A stretch of DNA of 64,000 nt, taken from the NCBI GenBank assembly GCA_016865505.2, contig AP025252.1:4092001-4156000 (forward strand). Reading direction: 5' to 3'. Origin of the DNA: Bryobacterales bacterium F-183 (GTDB lineage: Bacteria; Acidobacteriota; Terriglobia; Bryobacterales; Bryobacteraceae). The notes beneath the pieces were generated by a model. It saw only the letters and a list, made by a program, of their open reading frames with translations. It did no database searches and was not told the DNA's origin. The position numbers were made by a program, and so were the translations under genes. Shown here piece by piece: positions 15,480 to 23,335 of this stretch; the stretch's first letter is position 1; each line of letters opens with the position of its first letter.

Positions 15480-16202
15480 ATGTCACGTCGAAGGTTTTTT
15501 GTGGACGAGGTCCGAAACGGACAGGCGTCAATCGCCGGTGAAGAGGCTAAGCACTTAACGAGAGTGCTGCGCGTGGAGAAAGGCGAGCGGTACGAAATCT
15601 CGGACAACTCCAACGTGTATCTTGCAGAAGTCAGCTTGGCGCATAAAGGCGAAGTGGTCTTCGAAGTTGTTGAGGAACTGCCTCTAAAGCCGAAGATCGT
15701 GCCGGTCACCTTGGTTGTTGCGCTATTCAAGTTCGACCATTTGGAGTGGTTGATCGAAAAGGCGACGGAGCTAGGGGTAGCGTGTATTCTACCGGTGATT
15801 GCCATTCGCAGCGAACGAGGCTTGGATCAGGCTGCGCCCAAGCGAATCGAGCGTTGGAGGCGGATTGGCCTTGAGGCCAGCCAGCAGAGCCGTCGCGATG
15901 TTTTGCCTGAGATTGAGCTGCCAATCAAGTTCGCGGAGCTGTTGAAGAGACAAGCCGCGTTACGCCTCCTCCTCGATGAGACTGCGGGTCCCGAGCACGC
16001 GATGTTGAGGTCGTTGCCGGATGTCCTGCCCGAGGACGTATTGGTTGCGCTTGGACCCGAGGGTGGTTGGACCGACGGCGAACGCGAGCAGTTTATCCTC
16101 GCCGGTTGGAAGGCTGTCTCTCTGGGCAGTCAGATTCTGCGCGCGGAAACAGCCGGGATCGCCGCATTGGCGATCCTTCAGGCGGGGTTGCTGGGAAAAT
16201 AG
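15480..16202 (+). CDS. rsmE: 16S rRNA (uracil-1498-N3)-methyltransferase RsmE
   Basis: SPOUT-class methyltransferase that uses SAM to methylate U1498 of 16S rRNA, 240 aa. The N-terminal PUA-like domain contains RRFFVDE and AKHLTRVLRVEKGE. The C-terminal trefoil knot shows KATELGVACILPV, RRIGLEASQQSRR, the conserved ALGPEGGWTDGE and the knot end LGSQILRAETAGIAAL. Start at ATG 15480 (MSRRRFF) fits the family; the longer open frame from 15426 begins with TTG inside ruvA and adds no homologous sequence. Immediately after the stop is an inverted repeat that may act as a terminator. Confidence 0.95.
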   Translation: MSRRRFFVDEVRNGQASIAGEEAKHLTRVLRVEKGERYEISDNSNVYLAEVSLAHKGEVVFEVVEELPLKPKIVPVTLVVALFKFDHLEWLIEKATELGVACILPVIAIRSERGLDQAAPKRIERWRRIGLEASQQSRRDVLPEIELPIKFAELLKRQAALRLLLDETAGPEHAMLRSLPDVLPEDVLVALGPEGGWTDGEREQFILAGWKAVSLGSQILRAETAGIAALAILQAGLLGK

Positions 16203-16204
16203 TA

Positions 16205-16226
16205 AAAAGGTTCCAAGTGACCTTTT
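16205..16226 (+). terminator. Possible weak terminator after rsmE
   Basis: AAAAGGT (16205-16211) and ACCTTTT (16220-16226) form a 7-bp inverted repeat with an 8-nt loop, starting 3 nt after the rsmE stop. The stem is A/T-rich at its base and the U-run is part of the stem rather than a separate tail, so termination strength is doubtful. Confidence 0.4.
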
Positions 16227-16949
16227 CAGAACAGCGTGTTGCTTCCCTGCCGGCATGCACGGCACGAAACATGGCAGATAGTGTACGATCCGTTCTCGGG
16301 CTTTCGCTTGCGTCGGGGACGTTGGTACGACCCGTCAGCTTCCGACTGTCCCCGCAGGGACGTCTGCGCTCTAGCCACGCAACGGCGCTTCCACTATTTG
16401 GAGCCGGCAATTTCCAGCGGCCTTTCACTCGCCTGCAACGGCCTAGTTCTTGCGAACTTCACCGCGGCAAGGTCAACATTCCTGGCCTACCGGTTCACTA
16501 CCACCGCCAGCCGATACTGCCACCCGTTCGGTGCATCGAATCGAAATTCCACGCACCCGTTGCGGCTCTCCACACTGGCGATTCGAACGCTGTCCTCACG
16601 CTTCCTCTCCCCTCCAGGCTTGTTGCAGGGGAACCCCACCTGCGTCGGCCTTCGGGATCGTAGAGCTCAGCGGATCCTCAACATTCGAAGCTCGTCTTCA
16701 CGAATGACCCGATTTCCTATCGCTCCCCGGCTACCTTGATTTTTGGGTGGTCGCCGGATCATCGGTCCTGGATCGTTGGCTTTTCGCTCGACTTGCTGTT
16801 CCAAATCAACCTCTTGGAACCTGAGATCACTATGCTCCCGAATGCATCGCAACGTCAAGCCAAAAATGCATTTGTAACAGCAGCTATATTTGGTGTGTTT
16901 TGAAGAAGTTGCAGATCGGCGGTGAACGATGGAGTGTGAATAAAACAGC
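16227..16949. other. Long stretch without a supported gene; probable decayed coding sequence on the minus strand
   Basis: This is the only gap above 300 nt. No tRNA-like cloverleaf, rRNA or transposase is recognisable. On the minus strand one frame reads protein-like for roughly 450 nt but is broken. It runs through ELRMLRIR, meets TGA (16667-16669), then continues in the same frame with SRRPTQVGFPC and VEFRFDAPNGWQYRLAVVV before a second stop, and further stops follow. Plus-strand ORFs here (e.g. 16236-16739) have Arg/Ser/Leu-rich composition typical of a mirror frame. A tight hairpin GTCCC-CCGCAG-type stem (16348-16361) is also present. Near 16860-16900 the sequence becomes A/T-rich. I interpret it as an eroded gene or repeated relic, with low certainty. 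Confidence 0.4.
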
Positions 16950-17396
16950 CTATTGCTGAACTGTTTCGACGTTCTCCGCCGGGTCGATGGAAGGGGACGA
17001 GGTGGTCTTGCGGCCGCGTTCGGCGGCAGCGATGGCCGCGCTCCGCTCTTTGTGCTTACGCCAGGAAAAACGTTCGCCACGGGGTAGGAAGCTGGCAAAG
17101 TTGCAACGGCAGGTCTCGCAGCGGTAAGGCTGTGCGCCAAGGCTCAGCTTGAACTTGGTCCAAAAGGGAACGATGTAATGCTCAAGGTTCCAACGGCTAA
17201 GGTCGGTACGCAAGCACCGGGGACAGTGCGCATAGCGGAGTAGCTTACTGCTCCACACGTTGGCTTCGAAACGGCGGCGGCACCCTCCACAGCGGACCGG
17301 GTAGTATCCGAACAGTCCCCGAAGGGTTTCTCCCACGTTCCTACGGTGTGAAAACCGTAGTTCCCGCGAGCCGCAATCTGGGCAGCGCGATGCCAT
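16950..17396 (-). CDS. Hypothetical zinc-ribbon protein with four CxxC pairs
   Basis: 148-aa protein with two likely zinc ribbons. CPDC (near the N-terminus) pairs with CGGC, separated by a basic stretch SHRRNVGETLRGLFGYYPVR; CPRC pairs with CETC, separated by about 40 residues including NLEHYIVPFWTKFKLSLG. The second half is Arg/Lys-rich (RGERFSWRKHKERSAA) and ends in a polar tail. There is no clear membrane span. The architecture is that of a duplicated treble-clef or zinc-ribbon domain; nucleic-acid or protein binding is plausible but unproven. It follows the GGT gene on the same strand after 72 nt and may have its own promoter (TAAAAT upstream). Confidence 0.78.
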   Translation of the reverse strand: MASRCPDCGSRELRFSHRRNVGETLRGLFGYYPVRCGGCRRRFEANVWSSKLLRYAHCPRCLRTDLSRWNLEHYIVPFWTKFKLSLGAQPYRCETCRCNFASFLPRGERFSWRKHKERSAAIAAAERGRKTTSSPSIDPAENVETVQQ

Positions 17397-17412
17397 TTCT
17401 TAAGATTTTACA

Positions 17413-17441
17413 ACAACATCGCCAGATTGGAAGCCCCCTTA
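17413..17441 (-). promoter_or_regulatory. Possible sigma-70-type promoter of the zinc-ribbon gene
   Basis: Read on the minus strand, CTTCCA and TAAAAT are separated by 17 nt, and the -10-like TAAAAT lies about 10-15 nt before the ATG at 17396. The -35 match is poor; only the -10 and its spacing are good. AAGAA precedes the ATG as a weak ribosome-binding site. Confidence 0.3.
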
Positions 17442-17468
17442 CGTTACTAAATCTTCACTGAGTTGTAC

Positions 17469-19256
17469 CTAGCGTCCGAAGATGAAGCGCGCACGTCTTG
17501 GGTCTGCACCGCCATGCAACACTCCATCTTTCTTCAAAATCAGGGTGGGCGCAGAGCCGTTGGTCCAGTCTCCGGGCACCGTCACTTTGTGACCCATCGC
17601 CTCCAGGGCGCCGATGAAGATTGGCGGGATGCGGGATTCCAGGTTCACCTTGCCAGGGATGAACTCGTGAAACGCGAACGACGCATAGAAGTGCTCGGTT
17701 TGAAAACGTGGCGCTTCAACTGCTTCTTGCGGACTCATGTCGAAGTCGATGACGTTCAATAGAACCTGGAGCATCGCTTGGTCCTGGTTGTCGCCACCCG
17801 GCGTCGACATGGCGAATACGAACTCCCCGTTGCGCGTCACCATTGTCGGGCTCAGGGTTACGCGAGGCCGTTTACCGGGCGCGAGCTGGTTGGGGTGTCC
17901 CGGCGTGCCGACAAACGACTGCAGTCTGGAGGAGAAGGGAATGCCTGTGTCGCCGGCGATCACAGACGGCAACCAAGCTCCGGACGGGGTCGCTGAAAAT
18001 GCGTTGCCTTTGGCGTCCACTACATTCACGCAAGTCGTGTCGTGAATCGGAGCTTCTTGCACAGGCGACGAGGTCATCGCGGCGATGTTGTTGCCGCCAG
18101 GGACTTGCCCGGGGCGGCTTTCCATAGACGCGCGCTTGGGGTCAATTAATTTACGGCGCTCTGCGGCGTAATCTTTGGACAGCAAAATAGCCTCAGGGAT
18201 CTTGCTAAATTTGGGGTCGCCGTAGTGCTGGTCGCGATCCGCAAATGCCAGTTTCACGGCCTCAATGACCGTGTGCAGATATTCCGGCGAGTTGTGCCCC
18301 ATCTTCTTGAGGTCGTAGCCCTCCAGAATGTTTAAGGCCTCCAGCATCACCGGACCCTGGGTCCAAAATCCGGGCTTGTGAATCTCATAGCCGCGGTAGG
18401 TAACGGTACGAGGTTGATCGACCTCTGCACGATACGCTGCCAGATCTTCGAGCGTGATCAACCCGCCATTCGCTTCGGAGAAAGCAGCGAACCTTTTTGC
18501 GACATCGCCTTTCGACATCAGGGCACGGACCGCTTCGATCTTTTTGCGCCGGTTTCCACGCGTTCTACGTTCGGTCTCTACCATCGCGCGCAAGGTCTTT
18601 GCCAGCGAAGGCATACGGACGATCGTGCCGCGCTCTGGAGGGGCTCCATCGGGGTAAAAGAACGCGGTTGAAGACGGCCATAACTGGTGAATAGCGCGAA
18701 AGTCCCTGAGCATTCGCGCGAACTCTTCTGCAATGGGAAAACCTTCGGCATTCTCGATTGCAGGCTGCAGCACCTGAGCGACACTCATCGTTCCGTACTC
18801 TTCCAGCGCCAAGAGCAGGCCGTCAACGACGCCCGGCGTGATCGCTGAGAGTATGCCTTGAGGTGGGATCAGGGGCTTGTTGTTCGAATCTTCAAATGGC
18901 TCTGCCTTGCGCTGTTTGTAGAACTCGACGGTTGCCTTCTTGGGTGCCACTCCGACGGCTGAGATCACGATGGGAGGCTTGCCGGCCATCTTGATGATCA
19001 CGGGCATCTCTCCGCCCATCCCAAAGCGGCTCTGTTCGGTTACTGCGGCTGTGAAGGTTGCAGCCACCCCGGCGTCGACGGCGTTGCCCCCCTGTTGCAG
19101 GATGCGGAATCCCGCTTCGACCTCCTGGTTGTTCGCAGCGCCAACCATCTCACGCAGGCCGCGAACCGGCGGAAACATGGTGGGCGGGGCGGCGTGGGAG
19201 ACGGCAACGGTGAATGCAGAGAACAACGCGAGCGTGCGGCGGAGGCTGCAAGGCAT
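17469..19256 (-). CDS. Gamma-glutamyltransferase family protein (exported)
   Basis: Ntn-hydrolase of the gamma-glutamyltranspeptidase family, 595 aa. Such enzymes cleave gamma-glutamyl bonds (glutathione, gamma-glutamyl peptides) after autocatalytic cleavage into two chains. A signal peptide (MPCSLRRTLALFSAFTVAVSHA) directs it to the periplasm. Family marks are ILQQGGNAVDAGVAATF near the N-terminus, DLAAYRAEV, and the processing site with the nucleophile Thr in HDTTCVNVVDAKGNA at about residue 405, followed by the small-subunit GIPFSSRLQSF and STPGGDNQDQAMLQVLLN. The canonical 'lid' and Arg pocket cannot be judged without alignment; some relatives are acylases. Likely monocistronic or with the downstream zinc-ribbon gene. 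Confidence 0.92.
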   Translation of the reverse strand: MPCSLRRTLALFSAFTVAVSHAAPPTMFPPVRGLREMVGAANNQEVEAGFRILQQGGNAVDAGVAATFTAAVTEQSRFGMGGEMPVIIKMAGKPPIVISAVGVAPKKATVEFYKQRKAEPFEDSNNKPLIPPQGILSAITPGVVDGLLLALEEYGTMSVAQVLQPAIENAEGFPIAEEFARMLRDFRAIHQLWPSSTAFFYPDGAPPERGTIVRMPSLAKTLRAMVETERRTRGNRRKKIEAVRALMSKGDVAKRFAAFSEANGGLITLEDLAAYRAEVDQPRTVTYRGYEIHKPGFWTQGPVMLEALNILEGYDLKKMGHNSPEYLHTVIEAVKLAFADRDQHYGDPKFSKIPEAILLSKDYAAERRKLIDPKRASMESRPGQVPGGNNIAAMTSSPVQEAPIHDTTCVNVVDAKGNAFSATPSGAWLPSVIAGDTGIPFSSRLQSFVGTPGHPNQLAPGKRPRVTLSPTMVTRNGEFVFAMSTPGGDNQDQAMLQVLLNVIDFDMSPQEAVEAPRFQTEHFYASFAFHEFIPGKVNLESRIPPIFIGALEAMGHKVTVPGDWTNGSAPTLILKKDGVLHGGADPRRARFIFGR

Positions 19257-19278
19257 CCTTACATGCTAGTTCGTTTTC

Positions 19279-21804
19279 CTAGCGGACGGTGGTTTTGGGC
19301 GGTTCGTGAGAGCGCCACTGCCCCAGCCCAGGTTTTGCGAGCTCCGCAAGGCGCTGTTTGTTGATCTTTTTCTGCGCGTACATACGCTCGTCGGCGACTT
19401 GCAGCAGCGATTCGCGGTCCCGTCCGTCCTCAGGGAAGTTGGCGGCCCCAATGCTCATGGCAAGAACGCGTTCACCCGTGATCTGGAAGCCTGCGTCCAC
19501 GGCAATTCGTTCCAGTTCTTCACACTTTTGTTGAACGTCTTCTGGCCGCATACCCGGCAGCACGACAACAAACTCATCGCCGCCCATACGAGCCACATAG
19601 TCGAACACGCGGCAAACATCTCGCATACCTGTCGACACCACACGGAGGACGTTGTTGCCTTCAAGATGGCCGAAACGATCGTTCACTTGTTTAAAGCCGT
19701 CGAGGTCGCACACCAGCACGGTACAGGTCATGTTGTTGCGGCTGCACAATGCCAATTGCTGGTCCAGGTGCTGATAGAGCGAACGAGCGTTGGGGAGTTT
19801 GGTTAAGTAGTCGGTGGTCGCCGAGTTCTCCGCATCGAGGAACTTCAGCGCGTTCTCAACCGATAGCGCCACTTTGGAGCTCGCCGCAAGCAGGATACGC
19901 AAGTGATCGCGTGAGAACGCATCCTTAGCAGTGCTGTAAAGGGTCATGACGCCCATGATGTTGCCGCTAACGCCCTCAAGGGGGACCGCCAACGCGGAGC
20001 GCAGCAACACGGGGTCAGAATGCGAGTACCCGGGTTCCACGGCCGGGTTGCCATTCAGGATCGCCTTACGATTCTCGGCTACCCATCCAGAAAGTCCCGC
20101 GCCGATCTCCATGGGCGTGCCTAGCCAGCGGGGTCGTGCGCGGCCCGCGCAATGACGCGCGTTCAGACGGTTCTGGCTGACCAGGTAAATGACAAGACAA
20201 TCGTGCGGTACGATCCCCTGCATACGGCAGGTGAGAACGGACAGAGTTTCCTCGATGGACAGCGAGTTTCCAAGGTCCTGGGCGAGTTCGAAGAGAGTAT
20301 GTACCTCTTGTCGAGCGGAGGCGATGGAATGCAGAAAGTCGGTGGGTGAGGTGGCAGGCGTGAGGGAACCATCTGTGCTCGTTGTCACGAGAGTGCCAGA
20401 TTCAACCGCAAACCCGGCCGCCGGTGCTGCCGTACGGCCTGCGCCCGTATCCCCGGACAGACGCGAGCGGTCGTTGGCGGTCTCCACCGTCTTCTTTTCC
20501 AGGTCACGATATGTGACGCGAAGCACCTCAATCAAACGGGGGTCAAATGCTTTTCCGCCCTGCTTGGCGATCTCGGACATCGCCTCATCGAGAGGCTGAC
20601 GGGAGCCGGCGCTTTGGAACCCTACAGCGAGGCGGTCAAACTCGTCGACCAGACTCAAAATGCGCGCGCCGATCGGGATATCCTCGCCCCGCAGTCCGTC
20701 GGGGTAGCCGCGACCGTCCCAGCGCTCGTGGTGCCAGCGGACGATCGGTTCGACGGGGTACGGGAATCGCACACGCTCGAGGATTTCAGCGCCGATCACA
20801 GGGTGAATTTTGACGCGCTCCAATTCTTCGACGGTGAGCTCACCGCGCTTCGAAATGATATGCTCCGGGACAGCCAGCTTGCCGATGTCGTGCAGTAACG
20901 CCGCCGCCCGTACAGCATTGATTTCGTCCGACGTAAGGCCCAGCTGATCGGCGATTCCGGTGGCGTACATCTCCACCCGATGCAGGTGCTCGTGACTGTT
21001 GCTGTCCTTTGCCTCAATCGCCAACGCGAGCGCCTCAATCGTGCGCATATGCAAGGACGCCATGTCTGACACGTGCTTCTTCTCGTCTGCGATCTGGGCT
21101 AGGTAAAGCCGGTAGGACCGGTAGACCAAGTACAGAATGGGCACGATCATGAGAGCGGTCTGCCAGCCCACATGGTCCCTGGCGACCAAGCCGACACCGC
21201 TGGCTGCCGCGCCGAGGATGTAGTACGGCATCGCCCACATAAAGCACTCGCGCCAGACGTGCGAAAAACGCCGGCCGTCGTGCTGGGCAATCATGTAGGC
21301 TGCCGGTAAATTGTTGGAAATAAAAAGCGCGACCGCCCCAGCGAACAGGCGAACCGAAGCCTCAAGGTACGCGCCCTGGAGCACCGACAGTTCTGCAGCG
21401 CCATACGCTGCAGAGGCGGAAAGGGATGCGAGCGAAAAATTGAAGAGCAGCTGTTCCCACCTGAGCTTCGACACTCCGGTTGAGATCGATAGGCGGGTCA
21501 AGGACTGCATGACAGCAAGAAAGGCTGCCATCACCACAGTTTCCTGCCAGGAGAAAGCAACTATCGCATACAAAATAAAGAGGAAATTCGCGGTGAGCGA
21601 GCCCGAGATACCGGGCATTGAGATCGTAAACCCGCTCGCGGCAGACGCCAATAGGACAATACAGCCGTAGTGGTAAGGATCTACCGTTGTCCAGGAAGTG
21701 CAGGCATAGGCGAAAAGGAGCGCTCCGGTAACGATAACCGGCCAGAGGATGAGCCTCTCGTTTCGTAGTCTCCGCGGACGCGCCTGCATCTCTCGTCTAT
21801 CCAT
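19279..21804 (-). CDS. Membrane HD-GYP / GAF / GGDEF cyclic-di-GMP protein
   Basis: 841-aa signalling protein combining c-di-GMP breakdown and synthesis modules. The N-terminal about 225 residues contain roughly seven hydrophobic segments (a MASE-like sensor). An HD-GYP domain (about 250-400) has LLHDIGKLAVP and the complete HHERWDGRGYPDGL. A GAF domain (about 475-640) begins ELAQDLGNSLSIEET. The C-terminal GGDEF domain has LVCDLDGFKQVNDRFGH and an intact ARMGGDEFVVVLPG. Both catalytic motifs look functional, so it may be bifunctional or regulated between the two activities. The GGDEF domain lacks an obvious RxxD inhibitory site at the expected place. Divergent from the OmpA-domain gene with a 73-nt gap. 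Confidence 0.92.
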   Translation of the reverse strand: MDRREMQARPRRLRNERLILWPVIVTGALLFAYACTSWTTVDPYHYGCIVLLASAASGFTISMPGISGSLTANFLFILYAIVAFSWQETVVMAAFLAVMQSLTRLSISTGVSKLRWEQLLFNFSLASLSASAAYGAAELSVLQGAYLEASVRLFAGAVALFISNNLPAAYMIAQHDGRRFSHVWRECFMWAMPYYILGAAASGVGLVARDHVGWQTALMIVPILYLVYRSYRLYLAQIADEKKHVSDMASLHMRTIEALALAIEAKDSNSHEHLHRVEMYATGIADQLGLTSDEINAVRAAALLHDIGKLAVPEHIISKRGELTVEELERVKIHPVIGAEILERVRFPYPVEPIVRWHHERWDGRGYPDGLRGEDIPIGARILSLVDEFDRLAVGFQSAGSRQPLDEAMSEIAKQGGKAFDPRLIEVLRVTYRDLEKKTVETANDRSRLSGDTGAGRTAAPAAGFAVESGTLVTTSTDGSLTPATSPTDFLHSIASARQEVHTLFELAQDLGNSLSIEETLSVLTCRMQGIVPHDCLVIYLVSQNRLNARHCAGRARPRWLGTPMEIGAGLSGWVAENRKAILNGNPAVEPGYSHSDPVLLRSALAVPLEGVSGNIMGVMTLYSTAKDAFSRDHLRILLAASSKVALSVENALKFLDAENSATTDYLTKLPNARSLYQHLDQQLALCSRNNMTCTVLVCDLDGFKQVNDRFGHLEGNNVLRVVSTGMRDVCRVFDYVARMGGDEFVVVLPGMRPEDVQQKCEELERIAVDAGFQITGERVLAMSIGAANFPEDGRDRESLLQVADERMYAQKKINKQRLAELAKPGLGQWRSHEPPKTTVR

Positions 21805-21877
21805 CAGCAGTGTGAGGATGTAACTTTAGTAGTGTGGGAAGAATTCCGGCTGAGCGAATCCGGCCGTGAATCGGGTC

Positions 21878-23335
21878 ATGGATTACTACTCCTATACTTG
21901 GATCGTTTTGGCGGCGTTGATCGGAGCGGCATCTGGTTTTGTCGTTGCCTATCGGCTTGTCGCGCGGCGGTCCCAGTTTTGGACCTGGCGCCTATCTGAG
22001 ACTCATCGCCAGGAGTTAGCCGAAATTGAGTCCATCTGGAAAGAAAAGTTCGCCAAGCTCGCGACCGACTTTCGCGCTGCTCAGGAGAGTTGGACCGAGG
22101 CTCGCAGTGCCGCTGATGTTCAGCTGAAAGCGATGGAAGCCAAGCTCTTGGCTTCCCAGAAAGATGCAGACCGGCTGAGAGCCGCGGAGAAGGCAGCTCG
22201 TGACGCCGCGGATCAGATCCGCTCGGCTACCGCCGGAATCCGTGCGGAGTACGAGATCCAAATCGCCGGCTTGAAGGCTGAGGCTGCCGAGTGGCGGTGT
22301 GAAGCAGACAACTGGCAGGCGAAAGCGGGCGATTGGCAGAGCAAGGCGGCGGAATGGAAGGCGATGTCGGAACTGGCCACCGACCTGGTTTCCGATTCCG
22401 CACCGGTAGCCGTCGCGACGCTTGATCCAGTTCCGGCTTCGCTTGAAGAGATTGAAGACTACAAACGAACGATAGCCGCGTGGGAAAATCACGTGCAGGC
22501 GCTCTCGGCCGAGTATGAGGCGAAGCGCTACGATGAGGAACGCTGGAGGAAGTCCATGGAGACCGAACTCAATGCCCTGCGGGCCAACCTGAGCGACCGC
22601 AACGATCACATCGCCAAGTTGGAGGCCGACGCCGCACTGTTGTCGCACCTGCGCCAAAGCATGCGCGCACGGCAGACTCGAATCGACGGGCTCGAACTAC
22701 AGGTCCGGCAACTTCGCGAGGAACTCGCGGCCGTTCGTGCCAACCTGACCGAGCGTAACAATATGGTCGCAAAGCTGGAAGCGGATGCGGCCTTGCTGTC
22801 GCACGTCCGGCAAAGCATGCGCGAACGGCAAACGCAGATCGATGGACTCAAGCTGCAATTGCAGGCCGCGCGCGCAGCGGCGGCGCATCCATCGTCGGGG
22901 CAAGTTGAAGCTGAGATCGAAAAGCTGCAGTTGCGAATCCGCGATCTTGAGGCGGAAAAGGCGGGTGAGGACAGGCTCCACAGTCTACAGCTGCGTTTAC
23001 GTGTTGCCACACTCAAGGGGATTCGATTTTTGCCGGACAGTGCCGAGATCATCCCGGAATCCGTTGCGGCAATCGACAACGCGGCTGTGGCACTGAGCGC
23101 AGTGAAAGGTGTGAAAGTAGAGATCGCCGGACATACCGATAGTGTCGGCGACGAGGGCGAGAACGTTCGCCTCAGCCAGTTGCGAGCGGAGGTGGTGCGA
23201 GACTACCTTATTTCCCGAGGCGTCCGCGCCGAAATGCTCACTGCCGTAGGCTATGGCGGCTCACGGCCGATCGCTGACAACACGCTAGACGACGGGCGCT
23301 TTGCAAACCGGCGGATCGACTTCGTTGTTCGTTAG
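21878..23335 (+). CDS. Membrane-anchored coiled-coil protein with OmpA/MotB C-terminal domain
   Basis: Inner-membrane anchored, peptidoglycan-binding protein of about 485 aa. One N-terminal transmembrane helix (WIVLAALIGAASGFVVAYRL) is followed by about 330 residues of Ala/Glu/Gln/Arg-rich coiled coil. The C-terminal OmpA-like domain has IRFLPDSAEIIPES, VEIAGHTDSVGDEGENVRLSQLRA, VGYGGSRPIADN and NRRIDFVV. The coiled coil contains a 52-residue direct repeat (DNA 22583 and 22739). The plan resembles TolR/MotB/Pal-like or cell-envelope spacer proteins. ATG 21878 is my start; GTG 21866 is also possible. The end overlaps the start of the next gene. Confidence 0.87.
   Translation: MDYYSYTWIVLAALIGAASGFVVAYRLVARRSQFWTWRLSETHRQELAEIESIWKEKFAKLATDFRAAQESWTEARSAADVQLKAMEAKLLASQKDADRLRAAEKAARDAADQIRSATAGIRAEYEIQIAGLKAEAAEWRCEADNWQAKAGDWQSKAAEWKAMSELATDLVSDSAPVAVATLDPVPASLEEIEDYKRTIAAWENHVQALSAEYEAKRYDEERWRKSMETELNALRANLSDRNDHIAKLEADAALLSHLRQSMRARQTRIDGLELQVRQLREELAAVRANLTERNNMVAKLEADAALLSHVRQSMRERQTQIDGLKLQLQAARAAAAHPSSGQVEAEIEKLQLRIRDLEAEKAGEDRLHSLQLRLRVATLKGIRFLPDSAEIIPESVAAIDNAAVALSAVKGVKVEIAGHTDSVGDEGENVRLSQLRAEVVRDYLISRGVRAEMLTAVGYGGSRPIADNTLDDGRFANRRIDFVVR
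22583..22895 (+). repeat. Two-copy 156-bp in-frame coding repeat
   Basis: Within the coiled-coil gene, the segment starting GCCAACCTGA at 22583 recurs starting at 22739, an offset of 156 nt (52 codons). Both encode ANL(S/T)(D/E)RN, LEADAALLSH, RQSMR and RQT-IDGL. Third positions differ often, so the duplication is old and kept by selection on the protein. It lengthens the coiled coil by seven-residue-compatible steps plus three residues. Confidence 0.8.

Noticed and set aside
16236-16739. Plus-strand ORF of 167 aa in the gene gap
   Set aside because: Composition (Arg, Ser, Leu, Pro, Cys) is that of a shadow frame, and the minus strand shows more protein-like but broken sequence. I do not call a gene.
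16227-16949. tRNA, rRNA fragment or insertion sequence in the gap
   Set aside because: No cloverleaf, no known rRNA motif, and no terminal inverted repeats or transposase frame could be recognised by eye. A covariance-model search would be needed to exclude small RNAs.
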